DNA of 21,857 bases from a virus, in IMG/VR virus record IMGVR_UViG_3300020429_000015, positions 1-21,857 of that record; one strand, 5' to 3'. A model generated the notes under the pieces. The model was not told where the DNA came from. It did no database searches and saw only the letters and a program-made list of their open reading frames with translations. Both the position numbers and the translations under genes were made by a program. Positions 6,733 through 12,631 of this stretch are shown here, one piece after another. Within the stretch, counting starts at the first letter, position 1; each line of letters begins with the position of its first letter.

Positions 6733-7185
6733 GTGGCTGAATCATGCTTATCTGGTTTCGTTCCAGAAGATTTTAAACAAGAAGCACAAGTAAAAAAGAA
6801 AAGGCGTTCTAAATTTGCTTGCAATACTCAAGAACATATTCAACTTAGAAGTCAAAGATTGTATTCTCGTCAGCTAGATGGGAAGACAACAAGGCAACTT
6901 GTTCTCGAACATGCAAAGATAGAAGGTATTTCAGAAACTTCCGCTTGGAGCGATTGGGGCAGGGTTAAGGTTTGGAACAACGAGGACTGGGAAAAAGATA
7001 GAGAAAATATGCTTCCTAGACTTCAAGCTATGAGAGTTAGACTATTTAATAAGGCAATATCTAAAGGACAATTACAAACAGCAGCGCAAATACTTGATTC
7101 ATTAGGCAAGGTTATTGGAGAGTCTGTAGAGACAGTCAATATTCAAGCACCTGAACTATCCATCAAAGTAGAACAAAAGCAGTAG
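6733..7185 (+). CDS. Probable terminase small subunit
   Basis: The reading frame is open from a TTG at 6682; I prefer the GTG at 6733 because the TTG overlaps a -35-like sequence, but neither start is certain and there is no upstream ATG. After a basic N-terminal segment the protein has a likely helix-turn-helix (around D-G-K-T-T-R-Q-L-V-L-E-H-A-K-I-E-G-I-S to W-S-D-W), then a helical region with L-F-N-K-A-I-S-K-G-Q-L-Q-T-A-A-Q-I-L. That last stretch ('A-x-x-x-G-x-L-x-T-A-x-x-I-L-x-x-L-x-K') is characteristic of the C-terminal part of phage small terminases, which recognise viral DNA and recruit the large subunit. It is divergent from terL instead of upstream in the same operon. Confidence 0.55.
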   Translation: MAESCLSGFVPEDFKQEAQVKKKRRSKFACNTQEHIQLRSQRLYSRQLDGKTTRQLVLEHAKIEGISETSAWSDWGRVKVWNNEDWEKDRENMLPRLQAMRVRLFNKAISKGQLQTAAQILDSLGKVIGESVETVNIQAPELSIKVEQKQ

Positions 7186-7370
7186 TAACTCTGTATTAGT
7201 AACGAAGATTACGAGAATATATTTAAGTACCTCGACATAGTATATAGCACGTAACATTTGCTACACTACCCCCTAGCATATGTGCTATGATGATGTCATA
7301 ATTAATTATTTAATATGTCACTTATAACATCAGTATATGTATCATCTTTGCTGCAGTCTTGATGTCATGT
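7186..7370. other. AT-rich intergenic segment with short repeats
   Basis: No gene is visible. The segment contains two direct copies of GATGTCAT (7292-7299 and 7361-7368), the near-palindrome TAGCA-TATG-TGCTA around 7274-7287, and ATAGCAC / GTGCTAT arms flanking it. These lie just upstream of a strong promoter-like sequence, so they are candidates for regulator-binding sites. Nothing more can be supported. Confidence 0.4.
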
Positions 7371-7379
7371 TGCTATAAT
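7371..7379 (+). promoter_or_regulatory. Extended -10 promoter for the structured RNA
   Basis: TGCTATAAT is a perfect extended -10 element (TGn plus consensus TATAAT at 7374-7379). No good -35 stands at 17 bases, which is normal for this promoter class. Transcription would begin at about 7386, a few bases before the first stem of the predicted RNA at 7393. Confidence 0.6.
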
Positions 7380-7385
7380 TAATAT

Positions 7386-7677
7386 ATACATAGTTAAGCA
7401 GGAGTTGCGAGATACTGCAACCACCTCACGACTTCAGGACTAGCCAGTATCCTAGAAAACTAGATCACCTGAAGAAGAAGTCAAATAGGTTCGACTAAGA
7501 TTTTGACTTCATGCCTGTCTTAACAAAATTTTCCTTTACCTCTAGGCTGATCCACTCGCGACCCTGATGCCCCTAAGCCCTCTCTTAGTTACTATCTAGC
7601 TCCGAGACTCTGAAGCAGCAGCAGATAGCGTCCATAGATCAGCCTACAGGTAAAAGGAATACCTTTTACTTATTGTT
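7386..7677 (+). ncRNA. Candidate structured non-coding RNA, about 290 nt
   Basis: Two domains of strong complementarity are visible. Domain 1: an outer stem (7393-7402 with 7514-7524, 10 bp, one bulge) encloses three hairpins, namely 7404-7408/7417-7421 (5 bp), 7432-7438/7468-7474 (7 bp, with an inner CTAG-AAAA-CTAG hairpin) and 7477-7485/7502-7510 (9 bp). Domain 2: a long stem pairs 7543-7552 with 7637-7646 (10 bp) and 7533-7541 with 7648-7657 (9 bp, one bulge), enclosing small hairpins at 7573-7588 and 7592-7627. An extended -10 promoter lies just upstream and a terminator-like hairpin at the end. No ORF of note is present and I match no known RNA family. Folding was done by eye. Confidence 0.55.
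7650..7677 (+). terminator. Intrinsic-terminator-like hairpin at the end of the RNA
   Basis: A perfect 8-bp stem (7650-7657 with 7662-7669) with a 4-base AATA loop is followed by TTATTGTT. The stem is GC-poor, so it may be weak. Its 5' arm is the same sequence that pairs with 7533-7541 in the long stem, so the two structures exclude each other, as in an attenuator. Confidence 0.5.
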
Positions 7678-7686
7678 CACTTATCC
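7676..7686 (+). promoter_or_regulatory. Leader motif TTCACTTATCC, copy 1
   Basis: First of four copies of TTCA(C/T)TTATCC found shortly before plus-strand start codons. It lies 13 bases before the ATG at 7700, directly after a terminator-like hairpin, and there is no Shine-Dalgarno sequence. Confidence 0.55.
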
Positions 7687-7699
7687 AAAATTTTTTGAC

Positions 7700-7993
7700 A
7701 TGACTTACGCGGTTATGACCTACAAGGGAGCTTTTGACGGCTGGCAAGATGCAAGCGATAACAACATACGCAAGCATCAAAAGGACGCTCTGGACTATTG
7801 CGAATTACTTTCAAAAGTAAGACCGCAGTACATCCACAAGGTACAAGTATTATCCGAGCCTAGCTTGCCTTTATTTTCATCTTTGAGAATTGGCGAGCCA
7901 AAAAACGAAGTTTACACACTTCCAAAAGGTCAATACTTGACAGTAAGAAAAAGAAATCTTTTTCAACGTATCGTTAGGAGATTGTTTTTCTAA
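7700..7993 (+). CDS. Hypothetical protein, 97 aa
   Basis: I place the start at ATG 7700 because an upstream TTG in frame would overlap the leader motif. The product begins M-T-Y-A-V-M-T-Y-K-G-A-F-D-G-W and ends in a basic, hydrophobic tail (R-K-R-N-L-F-Q-R-I-V-R-R-L-F-F) that could be amphipathic and touch a membrane or nucleic acid. The rest is soluble and mixed charge. I recognise no family. It is the first gene of a short operon, linked to the next by TAATG. Confidence 0.65.
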   Translation: MTYAVMTYKGAFDGWQDASDNNIRKHQKDALDYCELLSKVRPQYIHKVQVLSEPSLPLFSSLRIGEPKNEVYTLPKGQYLTVRKRNLFQRIVRRLFF

Positions 7994-8118
7994 TGTCTGA
8001 AACAGAATTTGACATTTACTTTGCAGGAATAGATTGGGGGGAGACTTTCAATCTATTTCCAGAAGTAAAAATTACTTACGACCCAGAATTTCAGGAGCTA
8101 ACAAAAAATGAGAATTAA
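7993..8118 (+). CDS. Small acidic protein, 41 aa
   Basis: Starts in a TAATG overlap with the preceding gene and overlaps the next gene by 11 bases. The product (M-S-E-T-E-F-D-I-Y-F-A-G-I-D-W-G at the N-terminus) is acidic with aromatic residues and no recognisable motif. Its tight placement between two coupled genes is the main support. Function unknown. Confidence 0.6.
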   Translation: MSETEFDIYFAGIDWGETFNLFPEVKITYDPEFQELTKNEN

Positions 8119-8242
8119 ACTACAAATTATTTCTTATTGCGTTTTAATTTCTTGTATTTGTTTTACAGGTGTTGAGATTTTCAACACCTTAAACACAATA
8201 CAGTCAAATTATTTATCAACTTACTCGGAGCTTTTAGATTAA
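8108..8242 (+). CDS. Small membrane or lipoprotein-like protein, 44 aa
   Basis: The product starts M-R-I-K-L-Q-I-I-S-Y-C-V, followed by one hydrophobic segment (about 6-20) ending L-I-S-C, which matches a lipoprotein box with the cysteine at residue 15. The remaining 29 residues are polar. It could be a tiny lipoprotein exposed in the periplasm or a single-pass inner-membrane peptide. It overlaps the upstream gene and joins the next by TAATG. Function unknown. Confidence 0.55.
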   Translation: MRIKLQIISYCVLISCICFTGVEIFNTLNTIQSNYLSTYSELLD

Positions 8243-8547
8243 TGGATTATCCAAGAGATACAGGCAACCTAAAAGAAGCTACTTCTTACAATGGTTGGAC
8301 TAATTATGAAACTTGGAATGTGGCTTTATGGTTGGATAATGATTATTTTAATTATTCAATTTTAAGAATGCCATCAGTAAAAACTTATCAAGATTTTTTA
8401 GATAGACTACAAAGTCCTAATCGTATTTTTAATAATTTAGATGCGGACTATGATTATAGAAATTTTACTGGTGACAATGTTTCTTGGAACGATCCAAAAA
8501 TAAACATTGAAGAAATCAATGAAAAAATTATGGAGCTTAAATCATGA
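8242..8547 (+). CDS. DUF7249-type small phage protein
   Basis: The 101-residue product contains N-G-W-T-N-Y-E-T-W-N-V-A-L-W-L-D-N-D (about residues 17-34), a signature seen in many unrelated phages and plasmids; I associate it with DUF7249, not fully certain of the number. The rest is acidic and aromatic-rich. No biochemical function is known to me. It is translated from an ATG that overlaps the previous stop by one base and is coupled to the next gene by ATGA. Confidence 0.7.
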   Translation: MDYPRDTGNLKEATSYNGWTNYETWNVALWLDNDYFNYSILRMPSVKTYQDFLDRLQSPNRIFNNLDADYDYRNFTGDNVSWNDPKINIEEINEKIMELKS

Positions 8548-8699
8548 GCCACTTACTAAAACATTATATCGAACACAAGAAGCTTATACCAATGCTTCTT
8601 GATTTCGGTTGGATTGTCAGGAATGACACATGGACAGACTGCCCTTTAGAAACTCAAGAAATTTTTAAAGAGTGGCACAAGTCAGCCTATGGGGAATAA
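8544..8699 (+). CDS. Hypothetical protein, 51 aa
   Basis: Begins in an ATGA overlap with the preceding gene and ends inside the 5' arm of an intrinsic terminator, so it is the last gene of its operon. The product (M-S-H-L-L-K-H-Y-I-E-H-K-K-L) is helical and contains D-F-G-W-I-V-R-N-D-T-W-T-D-C-P. No family recognised. Confidence 0.6.
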   Translation: MSHLLKHYIEHKKLIPMLLDFGWIVRNDTWTDCPLETQEIFKEWHKSAYGE

Positions 8700-8714
8700 A
8701 TTTCCCCATTTTTT
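8691..8714 (+). terminator. Intrinsic terminator overlapping a stop codon
   Basis: GGGGAA (8691-8696) pairs with TTCCCC (8702-8707) around a 5-base loop, followed by A and six T. The 5' arm encodes the last two codons of the upstream gene and the stop codon begins the loop. Confidence 0.75.
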
Positions 8715-8724
8715 CTAAGAAAAA

Positions 8725-8735
8725 TTCATTTATCC
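8725..8735 (+). promoter_or_regulatory. Leader motif TTCATTTATCC, copy 2
   Basis: Ten bases before the ATG of the ArdC-like gene, just after an intrinsic terminator. One base differs from the other three copies (T for C). Confidence 0.5.
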
Positions 8736-8745
8736 TAAACAAATC

Positions 8746-9654
8746 ATGCCAGTAATGAAAGCAAAAAAAGCTCAAATTAAACCTGAAGAGCTAATCGTGA
8801 ATGAATTAATTGAAGCGATTGAATCAGGAAAAGGTAAAAATTTATGGCGTAAAGAATGGTCAGTTAAAGGCGGTTTTAGAAACGTCTTAACTGGGCATGA
8901 ATATCAGGGTTCAAACCCTGCTTTATTATGTTTACAAAGTTCTATTAGAAGATGGCATCTACCTCTATTTATAGGGGCAGGTCAGGCACGTTCCATAAAT
9001 TGTTTACCAAAAAAAGGTTCAAAATCTGCTCGAATTTTACAACCACTTTTGAGAGAATTTGAAACTAAAGAACTTGATGAGAATGGAGACGTTAAAAAAG
9101 GTCAGTATATGAGCTATAAATGCGTTCCAGTATTCAATGTTCAGGACATTCGTGGTTTAGATGATGAAGCATCAAAAAAATTAGAAAAACTAATTGATGA
9201 TGCAGTTCTAACTTCAAAGCCTAGAGAATTAGATGTCAGGGTTAAAGAAGCTCATGATCGTTTATTCCAGTGGGAAAAGCAAATCAACACTCTTGTAAAA
9301 GGTGGAGATAGAGCTTATTACAGAGAATCAAGTGATGAAATTGTAATTCCAAAAAGATACAATTTTAAAAATGACGAATCTTATCTAGCTACATTTGCTC
9401 ATGAAGCGATCCATTCAACAAAGCATAAATCAAGATTAAATAGAAACAATCTTTCTTATGCGAACGAAGAATTAGTTGCTGAGTTAGGTGCATATATCGT
9501 ATGCAACCGACTTCAGATATCTAATTTAGATACAATGAACCATGCCGCTTATTTAGAAAGCTGGTGTCCAATGCTTAGAAAAGATCCAAAGATCTTATTT
9601 AAGTCATTAGCTAACGCTAGTAAAGCTGCTGATCTTGTAATTGGTGAGCAATAA
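8746..9654 (+). CDS. ArdC-like antirestriction protein with zincin domain
   Basis: The 302-residue product has an N-terminal ArdC/TraC-type ssDNA-binding domain (about 10-135; N-V-L-T-G-H-E-Y-Q-G-S-N, W-x-x-x-x-G-Q-A-R pattern variant) and a C-terminal zinc-dependent peptidase-like domain with H-E-A-I-H (219-223) and a downstream E-E-L-V-A-E-L-G-A-Y (241-250) supplying the third metal ligand. Proteins of this family protect incoming DNA from host restriction; the metal site is intact here. The gene has its own terminator, whose loop contains the stop codon, so it forms a stand-alone unit. Leader motif TTCATTTATCC precedes it and no Shine-Dalgarno sequence is seen. Confidence 0.85.
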   Translation: MPVMKAKKAQIKPEELIVNELIEAIESGKGKNLWRKEWSVKGGFRNVLTGHEYQGSNPALLCLQSSIRRWHLPLFIGAGQARSINCLPKKGSKSARILQPLLREFETKELDENGDVKKGQYMSYKCVPVFNVQDIRGLDDEASKKLEKLIDDAVLTSKPRELDVRVKEAHDRLFQWEKQINTLVKGGDRAYYRESSDEIVIPKRYNFKNDESYLATFAHEAIHSTKHKSRLNRNNLSYANEELVAELGAYIVCNRLQISNLDTMNHAAYLESWCPMLRKDPKILFKSLANASKAADLVIGEQ

Positions 9655-9670
9655 GCTCACCTTTTCTTTT
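9643..9670 (+). terminator. Intrinsic terminator of the ArdC-like gene
   Basis: Perfect 7-bp stem GGTGAGC / GCTCACC with a 5-base loop containing the TAA stop, followed by TTTTCTTTT. Confidence 0.85.
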
Positions 9671-9703
9671 ATTTATCAAAATTATGTATTTAGTAAAAGT
9701 ATT

Positions 9704-9838
9704 ATGACTGAAAAAGAATTAATTAAAGAGTATGTAGATGACCACTACAAACATTTTGATCACTATCCTATTAATGTAGAAGTTAATGGAAAACTTTATA
9801 ACTTTAAAACTTATTGGGAGATTTTAGATCATGACTAA
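9704..9838 (+). CDS. Hypothetical protein, 44 aa
   Basis: I choose ATG 9704, since earlier in-frame starts would lie inside the preceding terminator. The product starts M-T-E-K-E-L-I-K-E-Y-V-D-D and ends Y-W-E-I-L-D-H-D; it looks like a small alpha/beta fold with V-E-V-N-G-K-L-Y-N-F. It overlaps the next gene by eight bases. ATTTATC at 9671-9677 upstream is a possible degenerate form of the leader motif. Function unknown. Confidence 0.55.
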   Translation: MTEKELIKEYVDDHYKHFDHYPINVEVNGKLYNFKTYWEILDHD

Positions 9839-10133
9839 CAAAAAAATAACCGATCCTGAAATAATTAAAGCGGGTGAGGATTTAAATAGAATGTCTAATT
9901 TATCAAATAGAGTCATATCAAATGATGAGGACTTGTTTGAAGAATTAGGAACGATCCAAAGAACCCTTTGCGATATATCAATGTTAAAGGCTGACTTCTT
10001 GAAAAGATATGAGGATATTATCGAAGAGCAGTATAATCTTGAAACTAAACTAGCAGTGATGCAAAATGAGATGCTTCATTCGTTTGAATTAGTTAAAAGA
10101 TATTATAAGACAAAGAAAAAGGGCTTTAAATAG
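9831..10133 (+). CDS. Hypothetical coiled-coil protein, 100 aa
   Basis: The protein is almost entirely helical with heptad-like spacing (about 10-90: L-N-R-M-S-N-L-S-N-R-V, L-E-T-K-L-A-V-M-Q-N-E-M-L) and a basic C-terminus. It starts within the end of the preceding gene and its stop codon lies in a bidirectional terminator. No family recognised. Confidence 0.6.
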   Translation: MTNKKITDPEIIKAGEDLNRMSNLSNRVISNDEDLFEELGTIQRTLCDISMLKADFLKRYEDIIEEQYNLETKLAVMQNEMLHSFELVKRYYKTKKKGFK

Positions 10134-10146
10134 CCCTATTTTTTTT
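10115..10146. terminator. Bidirectional intrinsic terminator
   Basis: AGGGCT (10120-10125) pairs with AGCCCT (10132-10137) around a 6-base loop. Eight T follow on the plus strand, and a TTTTTCTTT stretch follows on the minus strand. It serves the converging plus gene (stop in the loop/arm) and the minus gene ending at 10145. Confidence 0.8.
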
Positions 10147-10357
10147 AAAAAGGTTCTTCAGTATCAGTCAAATCACAATTAGTAAAATCTAAACTTAATT
10201 TACATCTAGTCAGAATTAAAGTTTCATATAACTTTTTATCTGAAGAAAGAGCTTTAGTAATAAGATTATCCCATTCTTCAGAGGATAATTCATTCAACTT
10301 GTAGGGATTATAACCTAACCTTTCGATTGAGATTATATGATTCTTAATTAGACTCAT
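10145..10357 (-). CDS. Hypothetical protein, 70 aa, antisense to the local operon
   Basis: A 70-residue product with L-S-S-E-E-W-D-N-L-I-T-K-A-L-S-S-D (about 24-40) and an acidic C-terminus. It is the only minus-strand gene in the 7.7-12.8 kb block. A shared terminator at its 3' end and a divergent promoter region at its 5' end support it. A -35-like TTGTCA on the minus strand overlaps the TTGACA of the plus promoter. Function unknown. Confidence 0.5.
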   Translation of the reverse strand: MSLIKNHIISIERLGYNPYKLNELSSEEWDNLITKALSSDKKLYETLILTRCKLSLDFTNCDLTDTEEPF

Positions 10358-10397
10358 AATAGACTTATTGTAACACTATTAATATATCATACTTTGA

Positions 10398-10424
10398 TTG
10401 ACAATAGCGTCATATATACACTAA
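10398..10424 (+). promoter_or_regulatory. Promoter for the MGLDMYL gene operon
   Basis: A perfect -35 TTGACA at 10398-10403 is followed after about 16 bases by ACTAAT (four of six -10 matches, including TAAT). The complementary strand of the same -35 reads TTGTCA, so divergent transcription from overlapping elements is possible. Confidence 0.45.
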
Positions 10425-10437
10425 TATACATATTAAG

Positions 10438-10448
10438 TTCACTTATCC
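10438..10448 (+). promoter_or_regulatory. Leader motif TTCACTTATCC, copy 3
   Basis: Eight bases before ATG 10457. Here a separate promoter lies upstream, which suggests the motif acts in the 5' untranslated leader and is not itself the promoter. Confidence 0.55.
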
Positions 10449-10456
10449 TAAAACTC

Positions 10457-11008
10457 ATGGGCTTAGACATGTATTTAGAAGGTTCTTTTTCTACAAGAGC
10501 CTACACCCAACCAACAGACCAAGACTACGCTGACATGCGAGAAGGTAAAAAGGTTACTGTTGAAAGATCATCAGCATTGGAAGATGCTTTGGACGCTATT
10601 GGTTTTCAAGACGCTCCAATAGAACATCAGTATAATCATTTAACTTATGTTTTTCCTATCATTACATGGAGAAAAGCTAATGCAATTCATAAGTTTTTTG
10701 TAGACGAAGTACAAGACGGAGATGACAACTGCGAGCGTCATTGGGTGTCTTTAGAAAACTTAAAAGAACTTCTTACTAGAATTAATGAAATTCTTAAAAT
10801 AGAAGATAAAGAAGAAAGAATAACAAAAGCAAGTAAAATTTTACCTACTGATAATATCGGTTGTTTCTTTGGAACTGCTGAATATGATAATTGGTACTTT
10901 CAAGATTTAGAACGTACCAAAAATACTCTTGAAAAACTCTTTGAATACGAAAAGCAAGCAGAAGATGGGAAACACTTCGATAACTTCTACTATCAATCAT
11001 CATGGTAA
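10457..11008 (+). CDS. 'MGLDMYL' family phage protein
   Basis: The 183-residue product starts M-G-L-D-M-Y-L-E-G-S, an N-terminus shared by a large group of phage proteins of unknown function. I take this ATG and not the earlier in-frame codons because it matches the family start and follows the leader motif. Other features: H-Q-Y-N-H-L-T-Y-V-F-P-I-I-T-W-R-K-A-N (about 55-73), which matches the family's 'W-R-K-x-N-x-I-H-x-W-F-V' region, and a C-terminal Y-D-N-W-Y-F-Q-D-L-E-R-T segment. It heads an operon of eight or nine tightly packed small genes. Confidence 0.75.
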   Translation: MGLDMYLEGSFSTRAYTQPTDQDYADMREGKKVTVERSSALEDALDAIGFQDAPIEHQYNHLTYVFPIITWRKANAIHKFFVDEVQDGDDNCERHWVSLENLKELLTRINEILKIEDKEERITKASKILPTDNIGCFFGTAEYDNWYFQDLERTKNTLEKLFEYEKQAEDGKHFDNFYYQSSW

Positions 11009-11241
11009 AAATTATGAACAAAAGTCAAATTGAAATCGCTGTTGATTTTCTTAAAGAACGTGGTTGGGAGTTTCGACCAGCCCAAAAAATAGAAGGTGTT
11101 TTTAAACCTATAGGAAAATATGATGCAAAAAACCCTGCTCAAAAAAACTTTAGTACTTATGACAATAAAACTTTAAAAATGTATGCTTGCATCATTTCTA
11201 AAGCAGAGTCTCAAGGTAAAACTTGGAGGTACATCTCATAA
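11002..11241 (+). CDS. Hypothetical protein, 79 aa (or 75)
   Basis: Starts at ATG 11002 overlapping the preceding stop, or at ATG 11014. The product has D-F-L-K-E-R-G-W-E-F-R-P-A-Q-K-I-E-G-V-F-K-P (about 14-35), a short domain with F-K-P-x-G-K-Y, and a basic helical end. Soluble; no family recognised. It joins the next gene by TAATG. Confidence 0.6.
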   Translation: MVKIMNKSQIEIAVDFLKERGWEFRPAQKIEGVFKPIGKYDAKNPAQKNFSTYDNKTLKMYACIISKAESQGKTWRYIS

Positions 11242-11366
11242 TGTCACATCCAGTAAATGATGAAATTCTTGAAAGACTTTACGAAGAAGTTAAAGAAGAA
11301 TTTCCTAATGCTTTAGAACCTTTTGTTATCGCAGAAGTACAAAAACGATTCGAGGAGATGAGTTAA
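11241..11366 (+). CDS. Small acidic protein, 41 aa
   Basis: TAATG overlaps at both ends support translation. The product (M-S-H-P-V-N-D-E-I-L-E-R-L-Y-E-E-V) is helical and acidic, ending F-E-E-M-S. A GAGGAG sequence at its end is the ribosome-binding site for the next gene. Function unknown. Confidence 0.6.
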   Translation: MSHPVNDEILERLYEEVKEEFPNALEPFVIAEVQKRFEEMS

Positions 11367-11701
11367 TGAACATAACAGAATCAAGGGACGAAGCGTTTGA
11401 GGCCATAGCAGAGATGCTACGTTCCAATGTTAAGAAAACAAAGATAGCTAGTAAGTTGGCTGCTGATTATTGCGTAAGTGATAAGACAGTTTACAAGTGG
11501 ATTACCAGAGTGGAAGAAATGTACGATATTACACCAATCGAGTCAATTCTTCAGCAGCAGAAGGTAGAGCTAAAAACCGAGATATATCAAGATCTCATTA
11601 AAGACTACCATGCTGCTAAAGATAATGATGACCAAGAGTTAAGGAGAAAAATTGGACATATTTTAAATAATACTTACCTTAAAAAAATTAATTTCAACTG
11701 A
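11366..11701 (+). CDS. Helix-turn-helix DNA-binding protein
   Basis: The 111-residue product has an N-terminal helix-turn-helix (about 20-50: K-T-K-I-A-S-K-L-A-A-D-Y-C-V-S-D-K-T-V-Y-K-W, the second helix being V-S-D-K-T-V-Y-K-W-I-T), followed by a helical region with I-L-Q-Q-Q-K-V-E-L-K-T-E. The layout resembles small-terminase N-terminal domains or simple regulators; with a better small-terminase candidate next to terL, a regulator is more likely. GAGGAG nine bases before the ATG is a good ribosome-binding site. A 12-bp palindrome follows the gene and could be its target. Confidence 0.65.
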   Translation: MNITESRDEAFEAIAEMLRSNVKKTKIASKLAADYCVSDKTVYKWITRVEEMYDITPIESILQQQKVELKTEIYQDLIKDYHAAKDNDDQELRRKIGHILNNTYLKKINFN

Positions 11702-11705
11702 GAAT

Positions 11706-11717
11706 TTCGCTAGCGAA
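11706..11717. promoter_or_regulatory. Palindrome TTCGCTAGCGAA before a start codon
   Basis: A perfect 12-bp palindrome, ending two bases before ATG 11720, where a ribosome-binding site would be. It could be an operator for the adjacent helix-turn-helix protein or a hairpin controlling translation. Its G+C content stands out from the surroundings. Confidence 0.45.
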
Positions 11718-11719
11718 TT

Positions 11720-12016
11720 ATGATTGACAACCCATTACCAGATCAAGTTATGCAGGAGAAAGAAACGCTCCAAAATGCACAAGACTTTGAATTTTATTGC
11801 AACCACCATTCAAAAGAAATCGCTACTCACTACAAAGTTCATCCTGATTTACATGAAGACTTTGCAGAGTGGTTTCAAGATTATATGTCCCAAAATCCTG
11901 ATCTATTCGATCATACTTGTATCATGCTTGATGATAGTTACATTAAGGATTGGTGGGAGTGTAATGGAGAATACTTTGATGACTTCGATACACCTTATAT
12001 GGAGATTACAAAATGA
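11720..12016 (+). CDS. Hypothetical acidic protein, 98 aa
   Basis: The product is strongly acidic and rich in D, E, H, Y and W (for example H-E-D-F-A-E-W-F-Q-D-Y and Y-I-K-D-W-W-E-C-N-G). Acidic small phage proteins may mimic DNA, but that is speculation. It overlaps the next gene by ATGA. A longer ORF in another frame across the same bases is a shadow. Confidence 0.6.
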   Translation: MIDNPLPDQVMQEKETLQNAQDFEFYCNHHSKEIATHYKVHPDLHEDFAEWFQDYMSQNPDLFDHTCIMLDDSYIKDWWECNGEYFDDFDTPYMEITK

Positions 12017-12282
12017 AATTAGAACAGATCTATCAAACACTAAAAGATTTTGCAAAAAAAGAAGAAGATCTGCAATGCAAGTGGCCTTGTGATTCTGATT
12101 ACAACGTCCCAACTTGGGATAAAATTTATGATGCTTTAGACATCCTTGATTCAATTATTAATTATGAACCTAGTGATGCTGAATTAGAATCATACAATAA
12201 TTCTTACTCTGAACCACTTCACGTAAGAAATCAAAAAATGTTAGAGATGAAAAGTGAGTCTCATGGAAGGAGGTTTGTATGA
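12013..12282 (+). CDS. Hypothetical protein, 89 aa
   Basis: Starts in an ATGA overlap. The product has two helical stretches (K-L-E-Q-I-Y-Q-T-L-K-D-F and W-D-K-I-Y-D-A-L-D-I-L-D-S-I-I) separated by a C-K-W-P-C segment, and a basic end. A GGAAGGAGG ribosome-binding site for the following gene is embedded in its last codons. No family recognised. Confidence 0.6.
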   Translation: MKLEQIYQTLKDFAKKEEDLQCKWPCDSDYNVPTWDKIYDALDILDSIINYEPSDAELESYNNSYSEPLHVRNQKMLEMKSESHGRRFV

Positions 12283-12425
12283 CTAAATATATTGTTAAAG
12301 AACATTCAATTTTATACAAAGAAGTTGAAGCTGACTCACCAGAAGAAGCAGAAGAAATCGCTATGGGTGAACCTGTTAATCAGGCTGAAGAATATATAGA
12401 AGTAGAGGAGGGGGAATTAATCTAA
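12279..12425 (+). CDS. Small acidic protein, 48 aa
   Basis: Has the strongest ribosome-binding site in this operon (GGAAGGAGG, about six bases from the ATG). The product begins M-T-K-Y-I-V-K-E-H-S-I-L-Y-K-E-V-E-A-D-S-P-E-E-A-E-E-I-A, a beta-strand then helix pattern ('V-x-A-x-S-x-E-E-A-x-x-x-A') known from many tiny phage proteins. It is very acidic at the end. Coupled to the next gene by TAATG. Function unknown. Confidence 0.68.
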   Translation: MTKYIVKEHSILYKEVEADSPEEAEEIAMGEPVNQAEEYIEVEEGELI

Positions 12426-12631
12426 TGCCTAAAGGAAGATATTACGAATACCAAATAAAAAGGGCATCTATTGATGATGCCTTTCTTTCTAACGATATTG
12501 ATTCGTTCCAGTATAAAAAACTTTCCTTAGAACTAGATCTTCAATACGAAGATGTTGTTAAACAAAAAATTTTTAAAGATAAATTAAATAACTATATACA
12601 CGATGAGGGTTTGAATAATGGAGCATTTTGA
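12425..12631 (+). CDS. Hypothetical protein, 68 aa
   Basis: Starts in a TAATG overlap. Begins M-P-K-G-R-Y-Y-E-Y-Q-I-K-R-A-S-I-D-D and is helical throughout, with mixed charge. It ends overlapping the next gene by 14 bases. No family recognised. Confidence 0.55.
   Translation: MPKGRYYEYQIKRASIDDAFLSNDIDSFQYKKLSLELDLQYEDVVKQKIFKDKLNNYIHDEGLNNGAF

Noticed and set aside
7477-7510. GGTTCGAC at 7488-7495 as a tRNA T-loop
   Set aside because: No acceptor stem, D-arm or anticodon arm can be drawn around it; it lies in the loop of a 9-bp hairpin of a larger structure. No tRNA was seen anywhere in the window.
11724-12092. 122-codon ORF overlapping the 11720-12282 genes
   Set aside because: It crosses two coupled genes in another frame and lacks the ATGA/TAATG junctions seen for real genes here.
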